Source: Acidobacteriota bacterium (GTDB lineage: Bacteria; Acidobacteriota; UBA6911). Taken from it: a DNA stretch of 13,371 nucleotides. The translations under genes and the position numbers were made by a program. Below, piece by piece: positions 5,965-12,713 of this stretch; positions within the stretch are counted from its first letter, which is position 1; each line of letters opens with the position of its first letter. The stretch is from assembly GCA_023265215.1 (NCBI GenBank), contig JAHFUH010000082.1:1-13371 (forward strand), given 5' to 3'. The notes beneath the pieces were generated by a model. That model searched no databases. It was not told the origin of the DNA and saw only the letters and a program-made list of their open reading frames with translations.

Positions 5965-7761
5965 GTGAATGATATGTCGATTGAAGCACACGAGGAGGTT
6001 TTAGGAAAAGCTTACGATGCACGGCTGATGCGACGGCTGCTTGCTTATATCAAGCCCTACCGTCGTTCAGCTTATCTGGCGATCGTCTGCCTGTTTGCCG
6101 GCTCCGGCTTTTCCATCATCCAGCCTATTCTGACAAAGATCGCGATTGACCGCTACATCCGCAACGGCAACTTCGCAGGGCTGAGCCTGATTTCGGTGAT
6201 ATACATTTTGACCCTGGTTCTTGTCTTTGGATTAAGCTTCGGCCAGACGTGGCTCATTAATTTGATGGGCCAGAAAATAATGTACGACCTGCGCATGCAG
6301 ATTTTCGGACACATCCAGAAGCTGGATGTGTCCTTCTTCGACAAAAATCCGGTCGGGCGCCTTATGACGCGGGTTACCACGGACGTCGACGCATTGAATG
6401 AGCTGTTCACCTCCGGAGTAATATCTGTTTTTGAAGATATCTGCACGCTCTCGGGAATCATCATTTTGCTGTTTGTGCTGAACTTCAGGTTGGCACTGGC
6501 AATTTTCGCCATTCTTCCGCTCCTGGTTCTGACCACATTAATGTTCAAGATCAAAGTGCGGAATTCCTACAGGAAAGTCCGGACAGCCATTGCCCGCATC
6601 AATGCATTCCTTCAGGAAAACATCACGGGCTCCGCCGTCATTCAGCTGTTCAGCCAGCAGAAGAAGCAATACATCAGGTTCACCCTGATCAATAAGGATC
6701 ACCTCGACGCCAACCTGGAGTCGATTTTTTACTACGCGATATTCTTCCCGCTGCTTGAGGTCATTTCCGCTCTGGCCATAGCCCTGATAGTTTGGTATGG
6801 CGGCCACCAGGTGCTTTCAGGTTTTTTGACTATGGGCACGCTGGTTGCTTTCATCCAGTACTCCGATCGCTTCTTCCGTCCCATTTCCGACTTAAGTGAA
6901 AAATACACTATCCTCCAATCCGCCATGGCATCCTCCGAGCGCATTTTCAAACTCCTGGACACCGAACCCTCCATAGTGTCTCTGCCTGTGCCCAAAAGCC
7001 TGGCTGTTGATAAAGGCTGCATAGAATTCCGGAACGTCAATTTCTCCTATAATCCGGGAGAACCGGTGCTCAAAGACATTTCCTTCAAAGTGGACCCGGG
7101 AGAAAAGGTGGCGGTTGTAGGAGCTACCGGCGCCGGAAAAACCACAATAATTTCGCTCTTAAGCCGGTTCTACGACGTTCAGGAAGGCGAGATTCTTGTC
7201 GATGGCGAAAACATCAAGAAATTCGATCTCCAGGGATTGCGAAAATCCATCGGCATCGTGCTTCAGGATGTTTTTCTTTTCTCAGGCAGCGTGGCCGAAA
7301 ATATCCGGCTTTGGAACAAGGACATAACGGACGAACGCATAATACAGGCTGCGGAGACGGTTCATGCTTCCCAATTCATCCAAAAACTGGACCGCCAGTT
7401 TTCCACTGAAGTCGGAGAACGGGGCTCATCCCTTTCCGTAGGCCAGAAGCAGCTCCTGGCTTTTGCGCGAGCCTTGGCTTACGATCCCAAAATTCTTATC
7501 CTTGACGAAGCGACCTCCAGCATAGATACGGAAACGGAGTTGTTGATCCGCGACGCTCTCGAGAAACTGCTGGCTGGAAGAACCTCTATCATGATCGCAC
7601 ACCGGCTTTCCACAATTCAGAACGCCGATCGCATTATTGTGCTGCATCACGGCCGGATACGCGAAACCGGCACGCATCAGGAACTCCTGCGGTTGAAAGG
7701 AATTTACTGGAAGCTTTACCAGCTGCAGTACAAGGATCAGCCGGACGGTGTCAGGTCCTGA
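5965..7761 (+). CDS. ABC exporter half-transporter, catalytic-Glu subunit (BmrD-like)
   Basis: This is a 598-residue type IV ABC exporter half with six TM helices in about 35-330 and a C-terminal nucleotide-binding domain. Motifs are Walker A GATGAGKTT (386-394), Q-loop IVLQDVFLF, signature LSVGQKQ (490-496), Walker B ILILDE with a normal catalytic Glu (E515), and the H-loop His at 546. The signature is non-canonical (Val for Gly at 492), as in BmrD/YheH-type subunits. With the upstream partner this gives one consensus and one degenerate ATP site. The GTG at 5965 is taken as the start, but ATG at 5974 is equally possible. Neither has a ribosome binding site because the pyrimidine-rich repeat runs up to the GTG. 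This raises the question whether translation depends on the upstream gene or on the hairpin. Confidence 0.92.
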   Translation: MNDMSIEAHEEVLGKAYDARLMRRLLAYIKPYRRSAYLAIVCLFAGSGFSIIQPILTKIAIDRYIRNGNFAGLSLISVIYILTLVLVFGLSFGQTWLINLMGQKIMYDLRMQIFGHIQKLDVSFFDKNPVGRLMTRVTTDVDALNELFTSGVISVFEDICTLSGIIILLFVLNFRLALAIFAILPLLVLTTLMFKIKVRNSYRKVRTAIARINAFLQENITGSAVIQLFSQQKKQYIRFTLINKDHLDANLESIFYYAIFFPLLEVISALAIALIVWYGGHQVLSGFLTMGTLVAFIQYSDRFFRPISDLSEKYTILQSAMASSERIFKLLDTEPSIVSLPVPKSLAVDKGCIEFRNVNFSYNPGEPVLKDISFKVDPGEKVAVVGATGAGKTTIISLLSRFYDVQEGEILVDGENIKKFDLQGLRKSIGIVLQDVFLFSGSVAENIRLWNKDITDERIIQAAETVHASQFIQKLDRQFSTEVGERGSSLSVGQKQLLAFARALAYDPKILILDEATSSIDTETELLIRDALEKLLAGRTSIMIAHRLSTIQNADRIIVLHHGRIRETGTHQELLRLKGIYWKLYQLQYKDQPDGVRS

Positions 7762-7788
7762 AAAGCTAAACAAAAATATTTGAAATCT

Positions 7789-7847
7789 AGAATGTCGAAC
7801 AATGTCACTTCGAAATTCAATATTCCTTGTTCAACGTTCTGCGGTTC
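7789..7847. repeat. TTC-anchored heptad repeat with weak inverted arms
   Basis: TTC recurs every seven bases at 7809, 7816, 7823, 7830 and 7837, with a further copy at 7845. The left part, 7789-7804 (AGAATGTCGAACAATG), pairs with 7825-7840 at 13 of 16 positions. The element lies between the convergent ends of the second ABC gene and the dioxygenase. The remaining bases to 7952 are AT-rich, and I see no gene in them. Confidence 0.6.
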
Positions 7848-7952
7848 AAAGGCATTATCGATCAGACCTTTAAACTCTTGAATGCGGTGCAGTTATATTC
7901 GCTTTTATTAAACTCATTAGATATACATTTTCAAGATCTAACGGCATTCGTG

Positions 7953-8672
7953 TCAGCTGAGCGGAAGGCCGATCTCGAAAACTGCCGAATAACCATTTTC
8001 TTCTTTTAAAGGCGACAGCAGCAGATCTTTGCCTCCCGAGCGAAAAAGGGAATCGTTCTCGTTGCGCATCAGCCGGCGGGCGCGCTTGGAATATGGCTCC
8101 TGTGAAAAAACCTGATCCGAAAGAGAATCGTCGAAATAAAGCTGTGATGTAAATTCGCCCTTGGCGGCGCTCCGTATTTTGAAATGAAGGTGGACAGCGC
8201 GGCCTGAATACCAGCCCGGGTAGATTGTAAGGAACCGGGCATTCCCGTTTTCATCGGTTTGCTGGCATCCGCGCAAAAACTTTTTTCCGACCGTAATAAA
8301 ATTATTGTCTCGCACGCCCGAATATATCCCGGCGGCATCGCAGTGCCACACATCCACAATAGCGCCCTGAAACGGGGTGCAGCCCTGCGGAGTGACTCGC
8401 AACACATGAAATGTGATTTTCAGGGGAGTTCCTTCTTTTACGGAGCCATCCGATGGATCCGAGCGGATGTCGGAACGGTTCAGCTTCTCATCAATAAAAT
8501 ATGGCCCCTCCGTCTGCTCAGGCCTCCCGATGCACGCCGGCAACATGGACGCTGATGATGAATTTGCCGGATTGAGAACGGCTGCGCCCGCCGCCGCGCC
8601 GAGATAAGCGATAGCCTCCCGACGGCTGAGGAATCGTCCCGTTTGTGTGTCATCCCTCTCACGGTCATTCAT
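7953..8672 (-). CDS. Tat-exported intradiol ring-cleavage dioxygenase-like protein
   Basis: This 239-residue protein starts with a twin-arginine type signal: SRREAIAYLGAAAGAAVL (16-33), charged residues then a moderately hydrophobic Ala-rich helix. The mature domain has the intradiol dioxygenase beta-sandwich motifs VDVWHCDAAGIYSG (106-119) and TIYPGWYSGRAVHLHFKI (149-166). By comparison with protocatechuate 3,4-dioxygenase, Y117, Y155, H161 and H163 would bind Fe(III), with R158 at the substrate-stabilising position. All four ligands are present, so activity is plausible. The true substrate is unknown; exported members of the family are poorly characterised and no aromatic-degradation genes are nearby. 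ATG at 8672 follows an AGGGGG stretch that can serve as ribosome binding site. The gene lies 68 bases downstream of the sugar transferase on the same strand. Confidence 0.85.
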   Translation of the reverse strand: MNDRERDDTQTGRFLSRREAIAYLGAAAGAAVLNPANSSSASMLPACIGRPEQTEGPYFIDEKLNRSDIRSDPSDGSVKEGTPLKITFHVLRVTPQGCTPFQGAIVDVWHCDAAGIYSGVRDNNFITVGKKFLRGCQQTDENGNARFLTIYPGWYSGRAVHLHFKIRSAAKGEFTSQLYFDDSLSDQVFSQEPYSKRARRLMRNENDSLFRSGGKDLLLSPLKEENGYSAVFEIGLPLS

Positions 8673-8703
8673 TTCCGCCCCCTTTCCTATTTAAGGGAGG
8701 TTT

Positions 8704-8738
8704 GAAAAATGGTAAATCCTAAATCGTAAATCGTCAAT
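8704..8738 (-). repeat. Single array of five ATTTACG-type heptads
   Basis: Read on the minus strand: ATTGACG, ATTTACG, ATTTAGG, ATTTACC, ATTTTTC. The first two units are the same sequences as at 402-436. It begins two bases after the stop of the sugar transferase. Here there is no facing arm. The first unit supplies TTGACG (8737-8732), and 17 bases later TACCAT (8714-8709) could act as a poor -10 for the dioxygenase gene. Confidence 0.8.
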
Positions 8739-8740
8739 GC

Positions 8741-10180
8741 TCAGCGAGCCCCCTTACCCAGCAGAACAACCGGAAAAGTGCGGAGAAGGATTTTAAGATC
8801 CAACAGGAGGGACCAATTATCTATATAGTGCAGATCCAGTTTCATCCATTCGTGAAAATCTATTTCGTTGCGGCCCGATATCTGCCAGAGGCACGTTATC
8901 CCGGGTTTCACCGACAGGCGCCGGCGCTGCCAGCGCGTATACTCTTTGACTTCCTCGGGAAGCGGAGCGCGCGGGCCCACAAGGCTCATTTCGCCCTTCA
9001 ACACATTCCAGAATTGCGGCCATTCATCAATGGAGCTTCGACGAAGGAATCGTCCCAGAGGAGTAACGCGCGGATCATTGCGCATTTTGAATACGGGGCC
9101 GTCCATTTCATTGAGGTGCTTTATTTCCCACAAAACATCTTCGGCGCCTTGATACATGCTGCGGATTTTATAAAGAACAAACTTGCGCCCATAAAGACCG
9201 CAGCGGACCTGGCGGTAGAAAGCGGGGCCTTTCGAAGTCAGTCTTACCAGCAATCCAATGAGGATCATCAACGGCAGCATGAGAATCAATAGCAATCCGG
9301 AGATTACAACATCCAGAATCCTCTTCACAAGGAGAGAAGGCGCGTGCTCAGGAGCGGAACTGAAGCTCAGGACAGGAATCTTTTCCAGGAACTCCATGCT
9401 CACTTTGGTGACCTTGGCAGGAAAGAAATTTGCCGCGACACGAACTCGAATACCCAGTTCGCTGCACGGTTCGAGGATCTTGTCGAAACCTTCCAAATTC
9501 GGGCTGTCCGGGACAAAGATAATTTCGTCCACGATATTGTTGTCGATGATCTGAACCAAATCAGATATGTTGCCCAAAACCTCAGCAGAGGGCGCAGCAC
9601 CGGCCTTCTCGTCTATATCCACGAACCCCAATATTCTGAATCCCCAGTCTGAATAGCGCGAAATCAGGTTGCCCATTTCGCTCGCCCTGGATCTCGCTCC
9701 AACAATCAAAATATTCCGGCAGAACTGTGGCGATAGAGTCCCTCTTTTTCTTTTTGCCTGAAAAGCAAGCATCGCCCGCAAAAACGTAAGGATTAGCGCC
9801 TGATATGTAACAAAGAAAGCAACCAGCGGGCGGCTCAGGCTGAGTCTCAATGCAAACGAGAGGAAGCCCAGGAACAGCCAGAGGATAATAGAGCTTTCAA
9901 GGATTATCCGCACCTTCTCCCAATCAGATCGCCGTATTGAAATGCGATAAAGCCCCAGGGACAACGCTGCGGCAATCCAGCATCCGGTGGCAAGCCCGAC
10001 AATCCAAAAGTAACCCTGGAAAGGGAGTAATTCCGGATTCAGCAGTGAATCCAGGTCTTTAGGGAGGAATTTCGACAGGTGAACCCTGCTGACGTAAGCA
10101 AGCAGATACGCAGCCAGCGTTAAAAGTATATCGCCAATTAACTGAAGCCTGGTAAACAGCTTCGCACGCTCTCGAAACAT
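8741..10180 (-). CDS. Polyprenyl-phosphate sugar-1-phosphate transferase (exopolysaccharide initiating enzyme)
   Basis: This 479-residue protein has the layout of WbaP/CpsE-type enzymes that attach the first sugar phosphate to undecaprenyl phosphate for exopolysaccharide or O-antigen. Four TM helices occupy about 12-135. A Rossmann-like CoA-binding domain follows (155-250; ILIVGARSRASEMGNLI). A re-entrant hydrophobic segment (about 286-312) and the C-terminal bacterial sugar transferase domain complete it. The catalytic region reads SSIDEWPQFWNVLKGEMSLV (residues 383-402 when numbered from a TTG one codon upstream), containing the Asp-Glu dyad, followed by GPR and KPGITCLWQISGRN. ATG at 10180 is preferred over TTG at 10183. 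A perfect TATAAT lies just upstream, so it seems to be transcribed independently of bshB1. No other polysaccharide genes are in the window, so the sugar cannot be told. Confidence 0.9.
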   Translation of the reverse strand: MFRERAKLFTRLQLIGDILLTLAAYLLAYVSRVHLSKFLPKDLDSLLNPELLPFQGYFWIVGLATGCWIAAALSLGLYRISIRRSDWEKVRIILESSIILWLFLGFLSFALRLSLSRPLVAFFVTYQALILTFLRAMLAFQAKRKRGTLSPQFCRNILIVGARSRASEMGNLISRYSDWGFRILGFVDIDEKAGAAPSAEVLGNISDLVQIIDNNIVDEIIFVPDSPNLEGFDKILEPCSELGIRVRVAANFFPAKVTKVSMEFLEKIPVLSFSSAPEHAPSLLVKRILDVVISGLLLILMLPLMILIGLLVRLTSKGPAFYRQVRCGLYGRKFVLYKIRSMYQGAEDVLWEIKHLNEMDGPVFKMRNDPRVTPLGRFLRRSSIDEWPQFWNVLKGEMSLVGPRAPLPEEVKEYTRWQRRRLSVKPGITCLWQISGRNEIDFHEWMKLDLHYIDNWSLLLDLKILLRTFPVVLLGKGAR

Positions 10181-10202
10181 CAATCTTCTCTTTCGGTGGC
10201 CG

Positions 10203-10230
10203 ATTATAACCTGATTTTAATGGTTGTGCA
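10203..10230 (-). promoter_or_regulatory. Candidate promoter for the sugar transferase gene
   Basis: On the minus strand TATAAT (10208-10203) is perfect. TGCACA (10230-10225), matching four of six -35 positions, is 16 bases upstream. The implied leader is about 15-20 bases. The strong -10 and its place directly before the gene support it; the -35 is weak. Confidence 0.5.
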
Positions 10231-10264
10231 CATGCCAAATAAATAGGAGCACTCATTGAAGTGC

Positions 10265-10343
10265 TCGGGGTCGGGGGTCGGTATCGGGGTCGATGCAGTG
10301 AAGCCACAAAAAACCGACCCCGATACCGACCCCAACTCCGATG
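10265..10343. repeat. Inverted pair of hexad repeats (TCGGGG / CCGACC family)
   Basis: The left arm, 10265-10295, has units TCGGGG, TCGGGGG, TCGGTA, TCGGGG, TCGATG. The right arm, 10314-10343, has CCGACC, CCGATA, CCGACC, CCAACT, CCGATG. Bases 10274-10292 pair perfectly with 10315-10333 (19 bp) around a 22-base loop. The very GC-rich stem could stop or slow transcription after bshB1, but no T-run follows on the minus strand. Confidence 0.88.
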
Positions 10344-10357
10344 GTTCTGGATGCAGG

Positions 10358-11077
10358 CTATTTTATGTAATTTGGATTGAAGTGAATAACGGGGTCCTGA
10401 ATTTCCAGGATCCCCTTTACGTGGAAAGCCTCCCCCTTGGCTTTCCCGATCAACGTCCCATAATAGGAATGCAGATTTTCCACATCATTAATGAAGTTGG
10501 GGGAGCTAAGATACGTCGAAGGCTCCAGGCTCGTGGGATCATATAGCTGCGACCGGTAAGCGGCAATTGCAGATTTGCGTTGTTCAATCTGACCGGAGAT
10601 GTCGACGACAAAACTGGGGGCAAAGCCTGGCGACAATTTAAAATAGAGAATAGTTTTGGGACGGTATCGTTCCTGCCCGGTTTTGATTTTAGCCAACCCG
10701 GAGTGATGAACAGCCTCTGAAACCAGGCGGCTGGTGTTGGCATGATCAGGGTGCCTGTCATCCCAATAATGCGTCAGCACGATGAGCGGTCGATATTTCC
10801 GGATGGTTCGAATCACTTTGAGCCTCGCCTGAGGCGTGACGGGAATGTCCCCGTCCGGGAACCCCATATTTTCCCTGATTTTCAAGCCGAGAATTTTCGC
10901 CGCTTCGTTCGCCTCCCGCTTGCGCACTTCCACGGTTCCCCTTGTCCCCAGTTCCCCGCGGCTCATGTCCACAATTCCAGCGGCATATCCAAGCGAAGCC
11001 ATTTTGGCCATTGTTCCGCCGGCAAAAAGCTCTACGTCGTCCGGGTGTGCCCCAAAAGCAAGAATGTCCAGCTGCAT
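10358..11077 (-). CDS. bshB1: Bacillithiol biosynthesis deacetylase BshB1 (LmbE-like)
   Basis: This 239-residue protein belongs to the LmbE/PIG-L zinc deacetylase family and is of BshB1 size. The zinc-binding motif AHPDD is at 10-14 and HPDH at 109-112; H11, D14 and H112 are the expected ligands and D13 the general base. The sequence DMSRGELGTRGTVEVRKREA (38-57), GFPDGDIPV (72-80) and SFVVDISGQIEQRKSAI are typical of the BshB1 branch. The known reaction is removal of acetate from GlcNAc-malate to give GlcN-malate, the second step of bacillithiol synthesis. It starts three bases after the stop of the bshC-like gene, which supports that pathway. A related detoxifying amidase role (as for Bca-type LmbE enzymes) cannot be excluded from sequence. 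Confidence 0.9.
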   Translation of the reverse strand: MQLDILAFGAHPDDVELFAGGTMAKMASLGYAAGIVDMSRGELGTRGTVEVRKREANEAAKILGLKIRENMGFPDGDIPVTPQARLKVIRTIRKYRPLIVLTHYWDDRHPDHANTSRLVSEAVHHSGLAKIKTGQERYRPKTILYFKLSPGFAPSFVVDISGQIEQRKSAIAAYRSQLYDPTSLEPSTYLSSPNFINDVENLHSYYGTLIGKAKGEAFHVKGILEIQDPVIHFNPNYIK

Positions 11078-11080
11078 TGG

Positions 11081-12256
11081 TCAGTCCATTGTTATAAGTT
11101 GATGATTTAATGCCATTCCATCCAATTGCTCATAAAGCCGGTGGAATACGGCACTCGAGTAGCGCAGCGGAAAATAAATTCCCGCCAGTTCCCGCTCCTG
11201 GATGCACCCGTTCGGCGCCAGGAGATTGCGGGCCCTGTGCACCTGGCGGCTCGCCGCCTGGAGCCTTCTGGATACCGCAGACTCGATACTTTTCTGCAAT
11301 TTCTCGATCTGATAAATAATTTTCTCTTTGCAGGTATTTTTCACCTGCACCAATTCATCACTCGCCGAAACCAGACCCGCCAATTCTGCCATGGATTGTT
11401 CGACTTCCACCTTGAGCCCTGAAAGCGCATCCGAGCCAGGAAGGCCAGATTGTATTTTATTCATTACTTCAGCTTCACCTGCGAAAAGCTCCAAAATCCC
11501 GAGATTATATTTCTCAAGCATTTTGCGGCTCCTCGAATCCATAACGGTTGCGCTGATTGACGGCCAGACTGCCGGCAGTGCCGCAGGAAAGGCTTGAAAA
11601 TCATAGGGACCGACAATGAATAGGGGACGCACACCTGTTTCCGAAGAAAACGGCGGTGCGTCCCCTGTCAACGCAACAAGCCCCCATTCTCTCATCAGGC
11701 TGGAGAACATGCGTGCGGATGCCACAGATGGCGTTGCATCCGGCGAATAACAGCTCGCGAGGAATTGAATTATCTCAGGATCGAATGCTCCATGCCCGAG
11801 TTCCTCGATCCGCGAAATAAGATCCGCGCTTTCACCTGAAATGCGGTGAAGCTCTCCCTCATTGTCCAGCAGCGCAACCGAGCAGTTTTCCGAAGATGCC
11901 GCCTCAATCCAGCAAACCGGCACGGCGGAGACGGAGTGCCGCTCCAGTTCTTCGCTTGCCTTGATCGCTGTCAGACATTTTAGGAGCTGAAAGATACCTC
12001 CGCCCAACAAATTCGAATGGACAGTGGCAATGACAGCCACAGAGTCCTGGCTCTGAAGTCGCTGGATGTTTTCAATAGTCCGCGCCGAGCACCATTCGTT
12101 TCCGGAAATAAGGAAACGGGACAGATCCAATCGCCGGTGGCTCTTCAATTCTGCAGCCTTTTCGAGCACGGCTGAAAAATTGCCGCCAAAACCCGCCAAA
12201 AAATCGAGCCAGCTTTGGGACACTCCCGGCAATTCCCTATAATTTACAATCTCCAT
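11081..12256 (-). CDS. Divergent, shortened BshC-like protein (cysteine-adding enzyme of bacillithiol synthesis)
   Basis: The 391-residue protein is clearly related to BshC but about 150 residues shorter than the usual 540. Shared landmarks are LLGGGIFQLLKCLTAIKASEE (83-103), the strand around VPVCWIE (112-118), FIVGPYDFQAFPAAL (213-227), SISATVMD, a coiled coil at about 280-345 (KIIYQIEKLQKSIESAVSRR), and LLAPNGCIQERELAGIYFPL (345-364). Key differences are the normal GQQ, here TVHSN (78-82), and the normal EDHD-type motif, here EAASSEN (118-124). Roughly 90 residues that normally separate 'GLVLL' from the 'GPGE' strand are missing. A palindrome occupies that junction. The ATG at 12256 was chosen because the product then begins like the family; an upstream extension would be read through tsaE and repeat DNA. 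It may be a catalytically changed or partner-dependent form. Comparison is from memory of the family. Confidence 0.8.
   Translation of the reverse strand: MEIVNYRELPGVSQSWLDFLAGFGGNFSAVLEKAAELKSHRRLDLSRFLISGNEWCSARTIENIQRLQSQDSVAVIATVHSNLLGGGIFQLLKCLTAIKASEELERHSVSAVPVCWIEAASSENCSVALLDNEGELHRISGESADLISRIEELGHGAFDPEIIQFLASCYSPDATPSVASARMFSSLMREWGLVALTGDAPPFSSETGVRPLFIVGPYDFQAFPAALPAVWPSISATVMDSRSRKMLEKYNLGILELFAGEAEVMNKIQSGLPGSDALSGLKVEVEQSMAELAGLVSASDELVQVKNTCKEKIIYQIEKLQKSIESAVSRRLQAASRQVHRARNLLAPNGCIQERELAGIYFPLRYSSAVFHRLYEQLDGMALNHQLITMD
11622..11666. repeat. Palindromic element inside the bshC-like gene
   Basis: AGGGGACGCAC (11622-11632) pairs perfectly with 11656-11666. A partly paired inner region (GTTT with AAAC) lies between, making a 45-base hairpin, exactly 15 codons. 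It encodes residues 197-212 of the BshC-like protein, including TGDAPPFSSETGVRP. Its sequence differs from the period-6-to-8 arrays. Confidence 0.75.
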
Positions 12257-12257
12257 T

Positions 12258-12292
12258 TTAAATTCGTCACTCGTAATTCGTAATTCGTAACT
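12258..12292 (-). repeat. Heptad array overlapping the end of tsaE
   Basis: On the minus strand: AGTTACG, AATTACG, AATTACG, AGTGACG, AATTTAA. All but the last fit ANTKACG, as do the units at 402-487 and 8704-8738. It supplies codons for the last residues of TsaE and the TGA inside AGTGACG. It ends two bases before the ATG of the bshC-like gene, leaving no ribosome binding site there. Confidence 0.85.
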
Positions 12293-12713
12293 TTCGTTGA
12301 TCGTCACCGGCATCCTTGAGCTCGATCTCAATCGCACCCTCAAGAGAAAACGCAAGCCTCTCGCTCCACTCGACAATCGTTACCCCATCTTTGCCCAGGA
12401 AATCATCGAGGCCAATTGAATACAGGTCCCGCGCCCCGTGGAGCCGGTAAAGATCCACGTGATATATAGGACAGGTACCTTGATAAATATTAATAAGAGT
12501 AAAGGAAGGGCTGTTCACCAGACTCGGATCCTCCAGCCCCAATCCCTGAGCTATTCCGCGCGTCAAAGTTGTTTTGCCCGTACCGAGGTCCCCTCGAAGA
12601 AGAACCACCCCAGGGACAGGGATCGACCGCGCAAGCTCCATGCCTATTCTTGCGGTTTCTTCCGGAGACTTGCTGATGAATTCGGCCGTATGCCGGCGCC
12701 GGCGAGACCTCAT
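12267..12713 (-). CDS. tsaE: tRNA threonylcarbamoyladenosine biosynthesis ATPase TsaE
   Basis: The 148-residue P-loop protein is the usual TsaE size. It has Walker A GDLGTGKTT (41-49), SPSFTLINIY (68-77), HVDLYRL (84-90) and IVEWSERL (113-120), all family signatures. TsaE works in the cytoplasm with TsaB and TsaD in forming t6A37 in tRNAs that read ANN codons. Its ATG overlaps the nnrD stop by four bases (ATGA), so translation is probably coupled. The C-terminal residues after about 140 (KLRITNYE) come from a heptad DNA repeat rather than from the family, so the natural end has probably been replaced or lengthened by a few residues. The catalytic core is intact. Confidence 0.93.
   Translation of the reverse strand: MRSRRRRHTAEFISKSPEETARIGMELARSIPVPGVVLLRGDLGTGKTTLTRGIAQGLGLEDPSLVNSPSFTLINIYQGTCPIYHVDLYRLHGARDLYSIGLDDFLGKDGVTIVEWSERLAFSLEGAIEIELKDAGDDQRKLRITNYE

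Noticed and set aside
7827..8009. 60-residue plus-strand open frame after the second ABC gene
   Set aside because: It begins in the TTC heptad repeat and overlaps the dioxygenase end; low-complexity translation and no ribosome binding site.
12257..12376. 40-residue N-terminal extension of the BshC-like protein
   Set aside because: It would be translated from tsaE coding and repeat DNA in another frame, and family homology begins at the ATG at 12256.
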